64,000 bases of DNA from Polaromonas sp. 39-63-25 (lineage in GTDB: Bacteria > Pseudomonadota > Gammaproteobacteria > Burkholderiales > Burkholderiaceae_C), in the NCBI RefSeq assembly GCF_002278925.1, contig NZ_NCJH01000005.1:1-64000 (forward strand), given 5' to 3'. The notes below the pieces were generated by a model that saw only the letters and a program-made list of their open reading frames with translations, searched no databases and was not told the origin of the DNA. Below, one piece after another: positions 34,279-43,434 of this stretch; position 1 is the stretch's first letter, and each line of letters starts with the position of its first letter. The position numbers were made by a program, and so were the translations under genes.

Positions 34279-34856
34279 CGGGTCGGGCTTTCCAGCGGGG
34301 GATAGCTGGCGGCCGACGGCGCGGAAACGGGGGGCGTCACCGGGGTGGTGGCGGCCGTCGCGGCCGGTTTCTTTTCAGCGGCCTGGAGCTGCTCTTCGGT
34401 CAGCTCCAGCACAGGCACCTTGCCGAGCTTGCGGCGCGAGTCCAGCTTGGCAACGAAGTCCGATTCGCTGGGCATGGCGTCGCCCTCAAACCGCTCGAGG
34501 GCATCACCCTTGAAGAAAACCGTGAGCCTGAGCGCCTGCGGCTCCACGCCCTGGCGCTTGAGGGTAAACACATAGTCCCATCGATCCGCATGGAACACGC
34601 TCGCCAGCAGCGGCGTGCCCAGCACCTGGCGCACCTGGTCCCGGGTCATGCCGGGCTTGAGCAGTTCGACCTGCTCCTTGGAGACGAAGTTGCCCTGGAC
34701 AATCTCGACCTTGTAGGGCGTGATCCAGTTGACGGGATTGATTTTGCTTTCGCTCAAGCCCCCGGTCATGCCTTTGCCGCTGCCGCAGGCAGCCAGTCCG
34801 GCGCAGGCCAGGACGGCGAAAGCGGCTTGGAGACCGCGACGGTAATTTGCACGCAT
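34275..34856 (-). CDS. bamE: Outer-membrane assembly lipoprotein BamE (SmpA/OmlA)
   Basis: A 193-residue lipoprotein of the BAM complex, which folds outer-membrane barrels. The lipobox LAAC puts the lipidated Cys near residue 24. The SmpA/OmlA core shows [49 protein letters not shown]. The C-terminal extension (about 50 residues, rich in Ala, Pro, Thr) is longer than in E. coli BamE. The start at 34856 gives the best signal peptide; ATG at 34865 is possible, and neither has a clear ribosome site. Divergent from fur, as is common in Pseudomonas and Burkholderiales. Confidence 0.91.
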   Translation of the reverse strand: MRANYRRGLQAAFAVLACAGLAACGSGKGMTGGLSESKINPVNWITPYKVEIVQGNFVSKEQVELLKPGMTRDQVRQVLGTPLLASVFHADRWDYVFTLKRQGVEPQALRLTVFFKGDALERFEGDAMPSESDFVAKLDSRRKLGKVPVLELTEEQLQAAEKKPAATAATTPVTPPVSAPSAASYPPLESPTR

Positions 34857-34996
34857 GGCTGACATAGTAGGGGGGTGTAGCGATATGATTGGCCATTGTA
34901 GCGGCAGGGTGCCGCCGCGTACGCGCCTCCCGCCCCCTGAACGCCGAGCCTGCACAGGCCCCGACTGCGGCCCCTTTTCCTCAGGAAGCCTCCCCC

Positions 34997-35449
34997 ATGA
35001 CCAACATCGACGAACTCAAGAACACCGGACTGAAAGCCACCCTGCCGCGCCTGAAGATCCTGGAGATTTTCCAGGCCGGCAAGCAGCGCCACATGACGGC
35101 GGAAGATGTTTTCCGGGTGCTGCTGGAAGACCGCTCCGACATCGGGCTGGCCACGGTGTACCGCGTGTTGACCCAGTTTGAGCAGGCCGGCCTGCTCAAC
35201 CGCAGCAATTTCGAATCCGGCAAGGCCGTCTATGAAATCAACGAGGGCCAGCACCATGACCACCTGGTGTGCCTCGATTGCGGCAAGGTCGAGGAGTTCT
35301 ACGACGCGGAAATCGAAAAGCGCCAGCACGCGGTCGCCAAGGCCAAGGGGTTTGCGATCGCCGACCACTCGCTGTCGATGTATGCCAACTGCACCAAGGA
35401 AAAGTGCCCGAACCGTCCCGTGTCGCCACGGCATCCGCACCACGGCTGA
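34997..35449 (+). CDS. fur: Ferric uptake regulator
   Basis: A 150-residue iron-responsive repressor. The N-terminal winged helix (LKATLPRLKILEIFQ ... GLATVYRVLTQFEQAGL) is followed by the metal-binding motif HHDHLVCLDCGKVEEF and a second Cys pair, CTKEKCPN. The start at ATG 34997 has AGGAAG eight bases upstream; the open frame to 34889 is discarded. It shares a ~140-base divergent intergenic region with bamE. Confidence 0.95.
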   Translation: MTNIDELKNTGLKATLPRLKILEIFQAGKQRHMTAEDVFRVLLEDRSDIGLATVYRVLTQFEQAGLLNRSNFESGKAVYEINEGQHHDHLVCLDCGKVEEFYDAEIEKRQHAVAKAKGFAIADHSLSMYANCTKEKCPNRPVSPRHPHHG

Positions 35450-35462
35450 TTTTTGATGGAAT

Positions 35463-35513
35463 TGGGCGGTAGCCCTCGATTGGTGGGCGTAAACAGCTAT
35501 TAATTCAATAGCA
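35463..35513 (+). repeat. Dispersed AGCTAT repeat, copy 6
   Basis: It reads TGGGCGGTAGCCCTCG, GGTGGGCG, then ACAGCTATTAATTCAATAGC. GCTATT and AATAGC form a perfect 6-bp hairpin. It lies just past the fur stop codon in the family's usual 3'-flank position. Confidence 0.75.
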
Positions 35514-35586
35514 AAATATGAGGTAAGGGTTTCGCACCGGGCCGCTCACGACGTGGGCGAGCGAAGGTGCTCTCAATTCAAGCAGG

Positions 35587-35757
35587 GGCCGCGGAACCGG
35601 CTTCGCCGGGCCGCAGGCGCAGCGGCCCCTGAGGGGCTGGAGCCTGCGGCTCCAAAGCTGCCTGCGCAGCTTTGGACAGGCGACAGAGGCGAAGCGTCCC
35701 GCGAGCCGCGGCCTGCAAGGCCTCGGGAGCTACACGAAGTGAGCGACCGTGGGGGCT
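35587..35757 (-). repeat. GC-rich TAGCCCCCAC element, enlarged copy
   Basis: Read on the minus strand it starts TAGCCCCCACGGTCGCTCAC two bases after the hprK stop and ends with GGCCCGGCGAAGCCGG and CGCGGCCCC, like the copies after corA and before pyrF. About 85 extra bases, containing GCAAGGCC, CAAAGCTG/CAGCTTTGG and GAGCC/GGCTC palindromes, are inserted after the GTGTAGCTCCC segment. Confidence 0.7.
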
Positions 35758-35759
35758 AT

Positions 35760-36710
35760 TCAGCCGCCCCGCTCCATGGCCTGGCGATGGCGTTCGACAA
35801 ATTCCTGGTAGGTGTCGATGCCGCGCAGCTGCAGGATGACATTGCGCACCGCAGCCTCGACCAGCACCGCGATGTTGCGCCCGGCCACCACCTGGATGAT
35901 CACCTTGCGCACCGGAATGCCCAGCACGTCCTGGGTCAGCGGCTCATAGGGGATACGCTCGTACTCGCGCTCCAGCGTTTCGCGCCGCACCAGGTGCACG
36001 ATCAGCTTGAGCCGCATCTTGCGCCGCACCGCCGTCTCGCCAAAAATCGCCTTGATGTCGAGCAGGCCGATGCCGCGCACCTCGAGCAGGTTCTGCAGCA
36101 GTTCCGGGCAGCGGCCCTCGATGGTGGTCTGGTTGATGCGGTACAGGTCCACCGCGTCGTCGGCCACCAGGCCGTGCCCACGCGAGATCAGCTCCAGGCC
36201 CAGCTCGCTTTTGCCCAGGCCCGATTCGCCGGTGATCATCAGGCCCACACCGAGGATGTCCATGAACACGCCGTGCATGGAGGTGCGGTCGGCGAAATGT
36301 TTGGACAGGTAGGCCCGCAGCACGTCGATCACGAACGCAGCCGATTCCTTCGTGGCAAACATGGGTATCTGGGCCCGCTCGCACATGGACAGCAGCGTGT
36401 CGGGCGCCACCTGGCCGTCGGCAATGATCAGCACCGGCGGCTCCAGCGTGACGATGCGCGAAATGCGGCGGGCGCAATCCTCCGGGCTGCCGTTGCTCAG
36501 GTAAGCGACTTCGCGCTCACCCAGCAGCTGCACGCGGTAGGGGTGGATGTAGTTGAGGTAACCGACCAGGTCGGCGCCGGAGCGGGCCGCACGCACGGCG
36601 ACCTCGTCGAAGCGTCGCTCCGAAGCGCCCAGGCCGGCCACCCACTCCCACTTCAGCGCGGCGCGGTGGTCCTCAAACAGGACGTCGGCGCTGACGACGG
36701 TGGGCTTCAT
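35760..36710 (-). CDS. hprK: HPr kinase/phosphorylase
   Basis: A 316-residue bifunctional enzyme that phosphorylates or dephosphorylates the Ser of HPr, linking the nitrogen-type PTS to metabolism. The C-terminal kinase domain holds the Walker [10 protein letters not shown] (residues 161-169), preceded by HGVF with the conserved His (about 146); [14 protein letters not shown] and [14 protein letters not shown] are the HprK signature. It lies 44 bases downstream of ptsN on the same strand, the usual beta- and alphaproteobacterial arrangement. Confidence 0.94.
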   Translation of the reverse strand: MKPTVVSADVLFEDHRAALKWEWVAGLGASERRFDEVAVRAARSGADLVGYLNYIHPYRVQLLGEREVAYLSNGSPEDCARRISRIVTLEPPVLIIADGQVAPDTLLSMCERAQIPMFATKESAAFVIDVLRAYLSKHFADRTSMHGVFMDILGVGLMITGESGLGKSELGLELISRGHGLVADDAVDLYRINQTTIEGRCPELLQNLLEVRGIGLLDIKAIFGETAVRRKMRLKLIVHLVRRETLEREYERIPYEPLTQDVLGIPVRKVIIQVVAGRNIAVLVEAAVRNVILQLRGIDTYQEFVERHRQAMERGG

Positions 36711-36754
36711 GCCGCTGGGAAGGAGAAAATCTGCGTCACGGTCACGCGCGCGGG

Positions 36755-37228
36755 TCAGGGGCTGACAGCGTGGCTGGATTGCCAGGAGGCAATCAGCTGA
36801 TGCAGCACAGCCGCGTCGGTGCTGGCCTTGAGCCGCTCGCGCAGGGCGCTGTCGCTGAGCAGTTCAGCGATTTCGGACAGGATTTCAAGGTGTTTCTGGG
36901 TGGCCGCTTCGGGCACCAGCAGAAAAATCAACAGGCCCACGGCCTGCTCGTCAGGCGCATCAAAGCCGATCGGAGCGTGCAGCTGGAACACAGCCGCCAT
37001 CGGGGCTTTCAGGCCCTTGATACGTCCGTGCGGAATTGCCACGCCATGACCCAGCCCGGTCGAGCCGAGCCGCTCACGCGCGAACAGGCTGTCGGTGATC
37101 AGCGCGCGGTTCAGGCCATGCAGGTTCTCAAACAGCAGACCGGCTTCTTCAAAAGCACGCTTCTTGCTGGTGGCCTCGACACTGACCAGAACCTGGGTAG
37201 GGGGCAATATTTGCGAAAGACGGTTCAT
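36755..37228 (-). CDS. ptsN: PTS nitrogen-regulatory EIIA component
   Basis: A 157-residue EIIA-Ntr protein, the end of the phosphorelay EI-Ntr, NPr and EIIA-Ntr, which affects K+ transport, PHB metabolism and stress control. The active-site His67 is in [13 protein letters not shown], and the fold signatures [13 protein letters not shown] and [22 protein letters not shown] are present. It lies between hpf and hprK. Confidence 0.93.
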   Translation of the reverse strand: MNRLSQILPPTQVLVSVEATSKKRAFEEAGLLFENLHGLNRALITDSLFARERLGSTGLGHGVAIPHGRIKGLKAPMAAVFQLHAPIGFDAPDEQAVGLLIFLLVPEAATQKHLEILSEIAELLSDSALRERLKASTDAAVLHQLIASWQSSHAVSP

Positions 37229-37286
37229 AACAAGGTGGGGTCGCCGAATTATGCACTTTCACACGCATGGCGGCCATTCGGGCCAT

Positions 37287-37314
37287 AAAAAAGCCGCCTG
37301 AGGGCACAGGCGGC
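37287..37314 (-). terminator. Intrinsic terminator downstream of hpf
   Basis: On the minus strand GCCGCCTG (37314-37307) pairs perfectly with CAGGCGGC (37300-37293) around a 6-base loop and is followed by six T's (37292-37287). It lies between the hpf stop and the ptsN start, so ptsN-hprK may need read-through or their own promoter. Confidence 0.8.
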
Positions 37315-37365
37315 CTTCCGGGAGGGGGCGGGCATTTTGCGCCAGCCCGCCGCCTGTGGCGGCGC

Positions 37366-37695
37366 TTACATCTCCCGCTTGGCAGTCACGTGGTGGTGAT
37401 CCTGGGTTTTGGTCTTGTAGCGGCCGACCTGGCGGTCCAGCTTGTCAGCGAGTTCATCCACCGCTGCATACAGGTCGGCATGCGAACTTTCGGCGAACAG
37501 GTCACGTCCCTTGACATGCACATTGCACTCGGCTCTCTGGCGCAACTCCTTTTCCTTCATGTTATCCACCGTCAACAGAACCTTGACATCCACCACCTGG
37601 TCAAAATGCCGGGTAATCCGATCCAGCTTGCTGGTCACGTAACCGCGCAAGGCGGGGGTAACTTCAAGGTGGTGACCGCTGATCGTCAAATTCAT
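37366..37695 (-). CDS. hpf: Ribosome hibernation promoting factor (short form)
   Basis: A 109-residue YfiA/HPF-family protein that binds the ribosome decoding region and promotes inactive dimers in stationary phase. [20 protein letters not shown] at the start, [19 protein letters not shown] and the C-terminal [17 protein letters not shown] match the family. The start at 37695 is the family start; the frame open to 37914 adds an unrelated low-complexity leader. In relatives rpoN is usually just upstream; it is absent here, with corA diverging instead. Confidence 0.93.
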   Translation of the reverse strand: MNLTISGHHLEVTPALRGYVTSKLDRITRHFDQVVDVKVLLTVDNMKEKELRQRAECNVHVKGRDLFAESSHADLYAAVDELADKLDRQVGRYKTKTQDHHHVTAKREM

Positions 37696-37993
37696 AAAGA
37701 GACTCCTTTTCCATGACTGGAGGGGGGTTAAAAACACCGCTTTGGCAAGACCTGCCGGGCGGCGGACGGACAACTCTCTTGTTTTCACTATGCGCCCGAA
37801 CCGGGGCAAACGCAACCGTGCATCGCAACAAAAAATGAAACGGTCGGAAAAGGTCCTTGACCCCCCGGCGGGAACCCGGCGGCGGGCCGGAACAGGTAGT
37901 GAAATCCGGGCCAAAATGCCATAATCGCAGCTTGGTCAATACGGAGAAATCCTTGGAAAGCAGCCCCAGTCGCTAGCTTTCAGCACCGCAGAC

Positions 37994-38104
37994 TGACGCC
38001 AGCGTCATCCCGGGGTTGAAAGCGATGCCACCATCCACAACCCCGCCAACGCCGGGCAGACGCCTGCCCGGTGCCGGCGCCCCCAAACCGATTGGGAGCC
38101 AGTC
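37994..38104 (+). promoter_or_regulatory. Structured corA leader with a sequestered ribosome site
   Basis: Four consecutive hairpins precede corA: TGACG/CGTCA (37994-38007), CGGGGTTG/CAACCCCG (38011-38018 with 38038-38045, containing an inner GATG/CATC), CCGGGCAG/CTGCCCGG (38052-38059 with 38064-38071), and CCCAA/TTGGG (38082-38086 with 38092-38096). The last overlaps the Shine-Dalgarno GGGAG (38094-38098), six bases before the ATG. A Mg2+-responsive leader is possible; no known riboswitch class was recognised. Confidence 0.45.
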
Positions 38105-39091
38105 ATGCTCAATATTTTCACGCTCGCCAACGGGCGCCTGTTCCAGGAAGAGATCGAATCGCTGGAGGAACTGTCCCGGTTCCAGCCGATCTGGGTGGAC
38201 CTGGAGTCGCCGACGCTGGAAGAAAAACGCTGGATCAAGCAGTATTACGGCCTGTCGATTCCCGAAGACGTGATGGACGAGGACATCGAGGAGTCCGCGC
38301 GCTTTTACGAAGAAGACAACGGCGAGCTGCACATCCGCTCGGACTTTCTGATTGCCGACGACGAGGAACCCCGCACCGTGCGGGTAGCCTTCATCCTGAA
38401 CCTGGTCAATGACAACCTCAAGAGCAAGGGCGTGCTGTTTTCGATCCACGACGAAGACGTGCCGGTCTTCCGCCTGCTGCGCATGCGCGCGCGCCGGGCG
38501 CCGGGCCTGATCGAAGACGCCAAGGAAGTGCTGCTCAAGCTGTTCGACGCCGATGCCGAATACTCGGCCGACACCCTCGAAGGCATTTACATCGACCTTG
38601 AAAAGGTCAGCACCAAGGTGCTGTCGGGCGATGTGACGGACGTGATGGCCGGCGAGGTGCTGGGCGCCATCGCCCGGCACGAAGACCTGAGCGGACGCAT
38701 CCGCCGCAACGTGATGGACACGCGGCGCGCCGTGAGTTTCATGATGCGCAGCAAGATGCTCAACAGCGAACAGTTCGAGGAGGCGCGCCAGATTCTGCGC
38801 GATATCGACTCGCTGGACTCGCACACGGCTTTCCTCTTCGACAAGATCAACTTCCTGATGGACGCCACGGTCGGTTTCATCAACATCAACCAGAACAAGA
38901 TCATCAAGATCTTCTCGGTCGCCAGCGTCGCCTTGCTGCCGCCCACGCTGATCGCCAGCGTGTACGGCATGAACTTCAAGCTGATGCCCGAGCTCGACTG
39001 GGCGCTGGGTTACCCGTATGCGCTGGTGCTGATGGCGGCGAGCGCGGTGGTGCCGATGTGGTACTTCCGGCGGCGCGGCTGGTTGAAGTAG
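38105..39091 (+). CDS. corA: CorA family magnesium/cobalt channel
   Basis: A 328-residue channel with a large cytoplasmic funnel and two C-terminal membrane helices. The GMN selectivity motif is seen in SVYGMNFKLMPELDW (about residue 290), between IKIFSVASVALLPPTLIASV and YALVLMAASAVVPMWYF. The ATG at 38105 has GGGAG six bases upstream, within a hairpin. The TAG stop is fused to the start of a GC-rich TAGCCCCCAC repeat element. Confidence 0.95.
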   Translation: MLNIFTLANGRLFQEEIESLEELSRFQPIWVDLESPTLEEKRWIKQYYGLSIPEDVMDEDIEESARFYEEDNGELHIRSDFLIADDEEPRTVRVAFILNLVNDNLKSKGVLFSIHDEDVPVFRLLRMRARRAPGLIEDAKEVLLKLFDADAEYSADTLEGIYIDLEKVSTKVLSGDVTDVMAGEVLGAIARHEDLSGRIRRNVMDTRRAVSFMMRSKMLNSEQFEEARQILRDIDSLDSHTAFLFDKINFLMDATVGFININQNKIIKIFSVASVALLPPTLIASVYGMNFKLMPELDWALGYPYALVLMAASAVVPMWYFRRRGWLK

Positions 39092-39176
39092 CCCCCACGG
39101 TCGCTCACTGCGTGTAGCTCCCTGCCCCCCGAGGGGGCCGCTGCGCCTGCGGGCCGGCGAAGCCGGACCCGCGGCT
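39091..39176 (+). repeat. GC-rich TAGCCCCCAC element, copy after corA
   Basis: The element begins at the last base of the corA TAG stop with GCCCCCACGGTCGCTCACTG, then GTGTAGCTCCC, a CCCCCCGAGGGGG palindrome and GGGCCGGCGAAGCCGG. It is nearly identical to the copy upstream of pyrF and recurs inverted after hprK. It lies between the convergent corA and nucleosidase genes. Confidence 0.75.
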
Positions 39177-39242
39177 CTTGCTGGTCTGAAGAGTCCACAC
39201 GGCTGCCCGGGCAATCCGTTCATTCCGGGTTTCTCGGTCAAA

Positions 39243-39296
39243 TCGGCCGTCAGCCCTTGATTGACGGTCGTCAGTAGCTACTTTATTGATAGCAAA
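39243..39296 (+). repeat. Dispersed AGCTAT repeat, copy 7, overlapping the nucleosidase 3' end
   Basis: It reads TCGGCCGTCAGCCCTTGA, GACGGTCGTC, then AGTAGCTACTTTATTGATAGCA. The last codons and TAG stop of the minus-strand nucleosidase gene (from 39296 to 39278) are inside this copy. Confidence 0.7.
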
Positions 39297-40036
39297 AGTA
39301 AAAACCGCTCGACAATGGCCTGCGCGTAATGGCTGGCCACCTGCTCGACAAAGCTCGAGAAATCAACATGCGCGCTGTCATCGGCCCGGTCTGAAATCGT
39401 GCGCATGGCGGCAAAGGGCACGCCGTAATCCAGGCAGACTTGGGCCACGGCGGCGCCCTCCATCTCGACGGCCAGCACCGCGTGTCCGGCGCCGGCCAGG
39501 GCGGCCTGCAGGGCCTGCGACTCGGCAGAACCCGAGACAAACCGGTCGCCGCTGGCCAACAGGCCCTGATGCACGCGGGCCTGCGGGAAGCGCTGCACAG
39601 ACCTGCCCGCTTTCACCGGGGCCAGCGCGGCGCAGGCCGCCGCGTAGAGCAGCGCGGTCAGGGCCGTGTCACCGTCGAACCGGGCTTTCCCGTAAAACGG
39701 GACCTCGTAGCGCGGAAAAAGCGGCGAGACATCGAGATCATGCTGCAGGAAATCGGTCGCCACCACCACATCTCCGACCTGCACACCCTCGCCCAGCCCG
39801 CCAGCCACGCCGGTGAACACCACACGGCCGACACCGAAACGCTCGATCAGCGCCGTCGCCGTGGTGGCAGCGGCCACCTTGCCAATTTTTGACAGCGCCA
39901 GCACCACGGGCTGACCATGCAGCTCACCCTGCCAGAAGTCGCGGCCGGCATGACGGGTTTTCTGCGGTCGCTGCAACAGTTCCAGCAGGCCGTGCTGTTC
40001 TTCGGCGAGGGCGCTCAGGATGGCGGTAGGGTTCAT
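39278..40036 (-). CDS. mtnN: 5'-methylthioadenosine/S-adenosylhomocysteine nucleosidase-like protein
   Basis: A 252-residue phosphorylase-fold nucleosidase that recycles methylthioadenosine and SAH. The signatures are LSALAEEQHGL at the start (the family EE motif), VVFTGVAGGL, the substrate-binding block VLAVEMEGAAVAQVC, and the catalytic Asp in RTISDRADDSAHVDF. The start at 40036 is the conserved one. The C terminus (LLLLSIK) is encoded by the dispersed repeat, so the native end may have been replaced. Some relatives act on other purine nucleosides, so the exact substrate is not certain. Confidence 0.87.
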   Translation of the reverse strand: MNPTAILSALAEEQHGLLELLQRPQKTRHAGRDFWQGELHGQPVVLALSKIGKVAAATTATALIERFGVGRVVFTGVAGGLGEGVQVGDVVVATDFLQHDLDVSPLFPRYEVPFYGKARFDGDTALTALLYAAACAALAPVKAGRSVQRFPQARVHQGLLASGDRFVSGSAESQALQAALAGAGHAVLAVEMEGAAVAQVCLDYGVPFAAMRTISDRADDSAHVDFSSFVEQVASHYAQAIVERFLLLLSIK

Positions 40037-40082
40037 GGCCGCAAGTTTGCCCGAACTGGTGCCCACTCCTGGCCGCACCAGG

Positions 40083-40111
40083 AAAAAAAGGCAGCCGGAG
40101 CCGCCTTTTTT
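40083..40111 (-). terminator. Intrinsic terminator downstream of the acyl-CoA ligase
   Basis: AAAAAAGGC (40084-40092) and GCCTTTTTT (40103-40111) form a 9-bp stem with a 10-base loop, giving T-runs on either strand. On the minus strand it lies 29 bases beyond the acyl-CoA ligase stop and before the nucleosidase gene, so it should separate their transcription. Confidence 0.75.
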
Positions 40112-40139
40112 CTTTCACCTGCCGGGCCTGAGCCGCCTC

Positions 40140-41834
40140 CTACTTCTTGTCGCGCAACTCCCGGCGCAAGATCTTGCCGACCGGGGTTTTCGGCAGCTCG
40201 GTACGGAACTCGACCACCTTGGGCTGCTTGTAGCCGGTCAGGTTGGTCTTGCAGAACTCGCGCACCTGGGCTTCGGTCAGGTCCGGATTTTTCTTGACGA
40301 TGACCAGCTTGACGGCTTCACCCGATTTGTCGTCGACAACGCCGACGCAGGCGCATTCCATCACGCCTTCCATGCCGGAAACCACGTCCTCGACCTCGTT
40401 CGGGTAGACATTGAAGCCGCTGACGAGAATCATGTCTTTCTTGCGGTCCACGATCCTGAAGAAACCGCGCTCGTCGACGACGCCGATGTCGCCGGACTTG
40501 AAGTAGCCGTCGGGCGTCATGACCTTGGCGGTTTCGTCGGGCCGCTGCCAGTAGCCGGCCATCACCTGCGGGCCCTTGATCGCGATTTCACCGGGCTGGC
40601 CCGCCGGCACGTCGTTGCCGTCGTCGTCGAGCAGCTTGAAGTACGTGCCGGGAATCGGCACGCCGATGGTGCCGGTGAAGGCCTTGCTGTTGGTCGGGTT
40701 GCAACTGGCCGACGGCGAGGTTTCCGACAGGCCGTAACCTTCGCAGATCGGGCAGCCGGTTTTTTCCAGCCAGAGCTTGGCAACTGCACTTTGCACCGCC
40801 ATGCCGCCGCCCAGCGAAACCTTCAGGTGCGACCAGTCCACGGTGTTGAAGTCGGGGTGGTTGGCCAAGCCGTTGAACAGGGTATTGACCGCCGGGAAGC
40901 TGTGCACCTTGTGTTTGGACAGCTCCTTGAGTACGGCCGGCAGGTCGCGCGGGTTCGGGATCAGGATGTTCTTGCCGCCGGTGCGCATGCCCAACATCAT
41001 GTTCACGGTGAACGCGAAGATATGGTACAGCGGCAGCGCACAGACATAGGTCGGCTGCACGCCCGCCGTCATGCCCCCCATGGCCGGGCCGTTCCAGGCT
41101 TCGGACTGCAGCACGTTGGCAATCACATTGCGGTGCAGCAGCACGGCGCCCTTGGAAACACCGGTGGTGCCGCCGGTGTACTGCAGCACGGCTACGTCGT
41201 CAGGCTTGATGTCGGGCCGCTTGAGGCTGCCGCGCGTCCCCTGGGCCACCGCGTCATTGAAACGCACGGCGCCCGGCAGATTGAAGGTTGGCACCATTTT
41301 CTTGACGTTGCGAACCACGTAATTGACCAGCGCGCCCTTGAGCACGCCGAGCTGGTCGCCCATGGCCGTGAGCACCACATGTTTGACGGGCGTATTCGCA
41401 ATGCACTGTTCCAGCGTGTTGGCGAAGTTTTCGATGATGACAATCGCCTTGGCGCCGGAATCCTTGAGCTGGTGCTCGAGTTCGCGCGGGGTGTACAGCG
41501 GATTGACGTTGACCACCACAAAACCGGCACGCAGGATGGCGGCCACCGTCACCGGGTATTGCGGCACATTGGGCATCATGATCGCCACACGGTCGCCCTT
41601 GACCAGCCCCAGCCCCTGCCCCTGCAGGTAAGCCGCGAACGCCTGCGACAGGCTGTCGGTCTGGCCGAAGGTGACCTCCTTGCCCATGAAGCTGTAGGCG
41701 ACGGCGCTGGCGTTTTTCGCAAAGCTCTCTTCCATCAGGGCCACCAGCGAGGCGTACTGGGACGCATCGATGTCGGCAGGAACGCCCGGGGGGTAGGCGC
41801 TCAGCCAGGGTCGGTCTATGGTGGATGCATTCAT
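40140..41834 (-). CDS. fadD: Long-chain-fatty-acid-CoA ligase
   Basis: A 564-residue AMP-forming ligase of the ANL family that activates fatty acids for beta-oxidation. The P-loop-like YTGGTTGVSKGAVL (AMP binding), EGYGLSETSP, the GYFKSGDIG hinge Asp, VDRKKDMILVSGFNVYPNEVE and the catalytic Lys in PKTPVGKILRREL are all present and in order. The start at ATG 41834 has GGAGA eight bases upstream; the frame to 41864 is less likely. It stands alone between a terminator and pntB. Confidence 0.92.
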   Translation of the reverse strand: MNASTIDRPWLSAYPPGVPADIDASQYASLVALMEESFAKNASAVAYSFMGKEVTFGQTDSLSQAFAAYLQGQGLGLVKGDRVAIMMPNVPQYPVTVAAILRAGFVVVNVNPLYTPRELEHQLKDSGAKAIVIIENFANTLEQCIANTPVKHVVLTAMGDQLGVLKGALVNYVVRNVKKMVPTFNLPGAVRFNDAVAQGTRGSLKRPDIKPDDVAVLQYTGGTTGVSKGAVLLHRNVIANVLQSEAWNGPAMGGMTAGVQPTYVCALPLYHIFAFTVNMMLGMRTGGKNILIPNPRDLPAVLKELSKHKVHSFPAVNTLFNGLANHPDFNTVDWSHLKVSLGGGMAVQSAVAKLWLEKTGCPICEGYGLSETSPSASCNPTNSKAFTGTIGVPIPGTYFKLLDDDGNDVPAGQPGEIAIKGPQVMAGYWQRPDETAKVMTPDGYFKSGDIGVVDERGFFRIVDRKKDMILVSGFNVYPNEVEDVVSGMEGVMECACVGVVDDKSGEAVKLVIVKKNPDLTEAQVREFCKTNLTGYKQPKVVEFRTELPKTPVGKILRRELRDKK

Positions 41835-42000
41835 GCTTGTCTTCTCCGGATGACGATTGAACAACTGCCACGGATTGTCGTGGCGCGACCCTCTGCGGGG
41901 CTATTGCGTTTTCCCTAGGAAACGGCCAAATCAGAAGGGAAGCCCCTCTAATTCATGTCTTTTGCGTGGAAAAAGCCGTCAACGGTCAACGGTCAACGGA

Positions 42001-43434
42001 TTACTCAATCGCCTTGCCCATGTCCTCGATGACTTTTTTTGCATCGCCGAACACCATCATGGTCTTGTCCATGTAGAACAGCTCGTTGTCCAGGCCGGCA
42101 TAACCGGCGGCCATCGAACGTTTGTTAACGATGACGGTCTTGGCCTTGTAGGCCTCGAGGATGGGCATGCCGTAGATCGCGCTGCCCTTGACATGCGCGG
42201 CCGGATTCACCACGTCATTGGCGCCCAGGATGATGGCCACGTCGGCCTGGCCGAACTCGGCGTTGATGTCTTCCATCTCAAACACCTGGTCGTAAGGCAC
42301 CTCGGCCTCGGCCAGCAGCACGTTCATGTGGCCGGGCATGCGGCCCGCCACCGGGTGGATCGCGTACTTGACGTTGACGCCGCGGTCGGTGAGTTTTTGC
42401 GCGAGTTCCTTGACCGAATGCTGGGCACGCGCCACCGCCAGGCCATACCCCGGCACGATGATCACGGTTTCAGCATTGCCCAGGATGAAGGCTGCGTCGT
42501 CGGCCGAGCCGGACTTGACCGGGCGCTGCTCCTTGGCACCGGCGGCGGCCGTACCCGCCTCGCCGCCGAAGCCGCCCAGGATCACGTTGAAGAAGGAGCG
42601 GTTCATCGCCTTGCACATGATGTAGGACAGGATGGCGCCGGAGGATCCGACCAGCGAGCCGGCCACGATCAGCATGGCGTTGTTCAGCGAAAAACCGATG
42701 CCGGCCGCGGCCCAGCCCGAGTAGCTGTTCAGCATGGACACGACGACCGGCATGTCGGCGCCGCCGATCGGGATGATGATCAGCACGCCCAGCACGAAGG
42801 ACAGGGCCAGCATCGCAAAAAAGGCCGTCCAGTTGCCGGTGAACATGAAAACCAGGCCCAACGCCAGCGTGGCAATACCCAGCACCAGGTTGACCACGTG
42901 CTGCCCGGCAAACGTTACCGGCGCGCCCTGGAACAGGCGGAACTTGTATTTGCCGCTGAGCTTGCCGAAGGCAATCACCGAGCCGCTGAAGGTGATCGCG
43001 CCGATGGCGGCACCGAGGAAGAGCTCCAGCCGGTTGCCGGCCGGAATCGCCGCCGTGGGCAGGCCCGCCGCCACGATGCCGAAGGCGCCAGGTTCCGCCA
43101 TGGCGGCCACGGCGATGAACACCGCGGCCAGGCCGATCATGCTGTGCATGAAGGCCACCAGCTCGGGCATCTTGGTCATCTCGACGCGTTTGGCCATGAT
43201 CGTGCCGGCGGTTCCACCGACCAGCAAGGCGCCCAGAACGTACACCATGCCGAAAGCCTTGCCGCCGGAGAGTTCCACAATCAGCGCGCCAGTGGTCAGG
43301 ACGGCGATCGCCATGCCGACCATGCCGAAGAGGTTACCGCGTATCGAGGTGGTCGGGTGCGACAGGCCCTTGAGCGCCTGGATGAAACAGACCGAAGCCA
43401 CCAGGTACAACAGCGTGACAAGATTCATGCTCAT
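42001..43434 (-). CDS. pntB: NAD(P) transhydrogenase subunit beta
   Basis: A 477-residue inner-membrane subunit with about nine helices in the first 270 residues and a C-terminal NADP(H)-binding domain (domain III). That domain shows [45 protein letters not shown] and [17 protein letters not shown]. With the two alpha parts it couples proton flow to hydride transfer between NADH and NADP+. The start overlaps the pntA2 stop (ATGA). Confidence 0.95.
   Translation of the reverse strand: MSMNLVTLLYLVASVCFIQALKGLSHPTTSIRGNLFGMVGMAIAVLTTGALIVELSGGKAFGMVYVLGALLVGGTAGTIMAKRVEMTKMPELVAFMHSMIGLAAVFIAVAAMAEPGAFGIVAAGLPTAAIPAGNRLELFLGAAIGAITFSGSVIAFGKLSGKYKFRLFQGAPVTFAGQHVVNLVLGIATLALGLVFMFTGNWTAFFAMLALSFVLGVLIIIPIGGADMPVVVSMLNSYSGWAAAGIGFSLNNAMLIVAGSLVGSSGAILSYIMCKAMNRSFFNVILGGFGGEAGTAAAGAKEQRPVKSGSADDAAFILGNAETVIIVPGYGLAVARAQHSVKELAQKLTDRGVNVKYAIHPVAGRMPGHMNVLLAEAEVPYDQVFEMEDINAEFGQADVAIILGANDVVNPAAHVKGSAIYGMPILEAYKAKTVIVNKRSMAAGYAGLDNELFYMDKTMMVFGDAKKVIEDMGKAIE

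Larger units (their letters stand above)
35450..35759. other. 310-base gene-free region between convergent fur and hprK
   Basis: It is made of a copy of the AGCTAT repeat (35463-35513), a spacer, and an inverted, enlarged copy of the GC-rich TAGCCCCCAC element (35587-35757) that begins just outside the hprK stop codon. No gene is supported. Confidence 0.75.

Noticed and set aside
37700-37940. Sigma-54 promoter upstream of hpf
   Set aside because: A TGGCAAGACCTGCC sequence near 37745 has GG and GC elements one base too close and points the wrong way.
41978-41998. Three tandem GTCAACG heptamers beside the pntB stop
   Set aside because: The array is too short to call a repeat locus and has no other sign of function; probably replication slippage.
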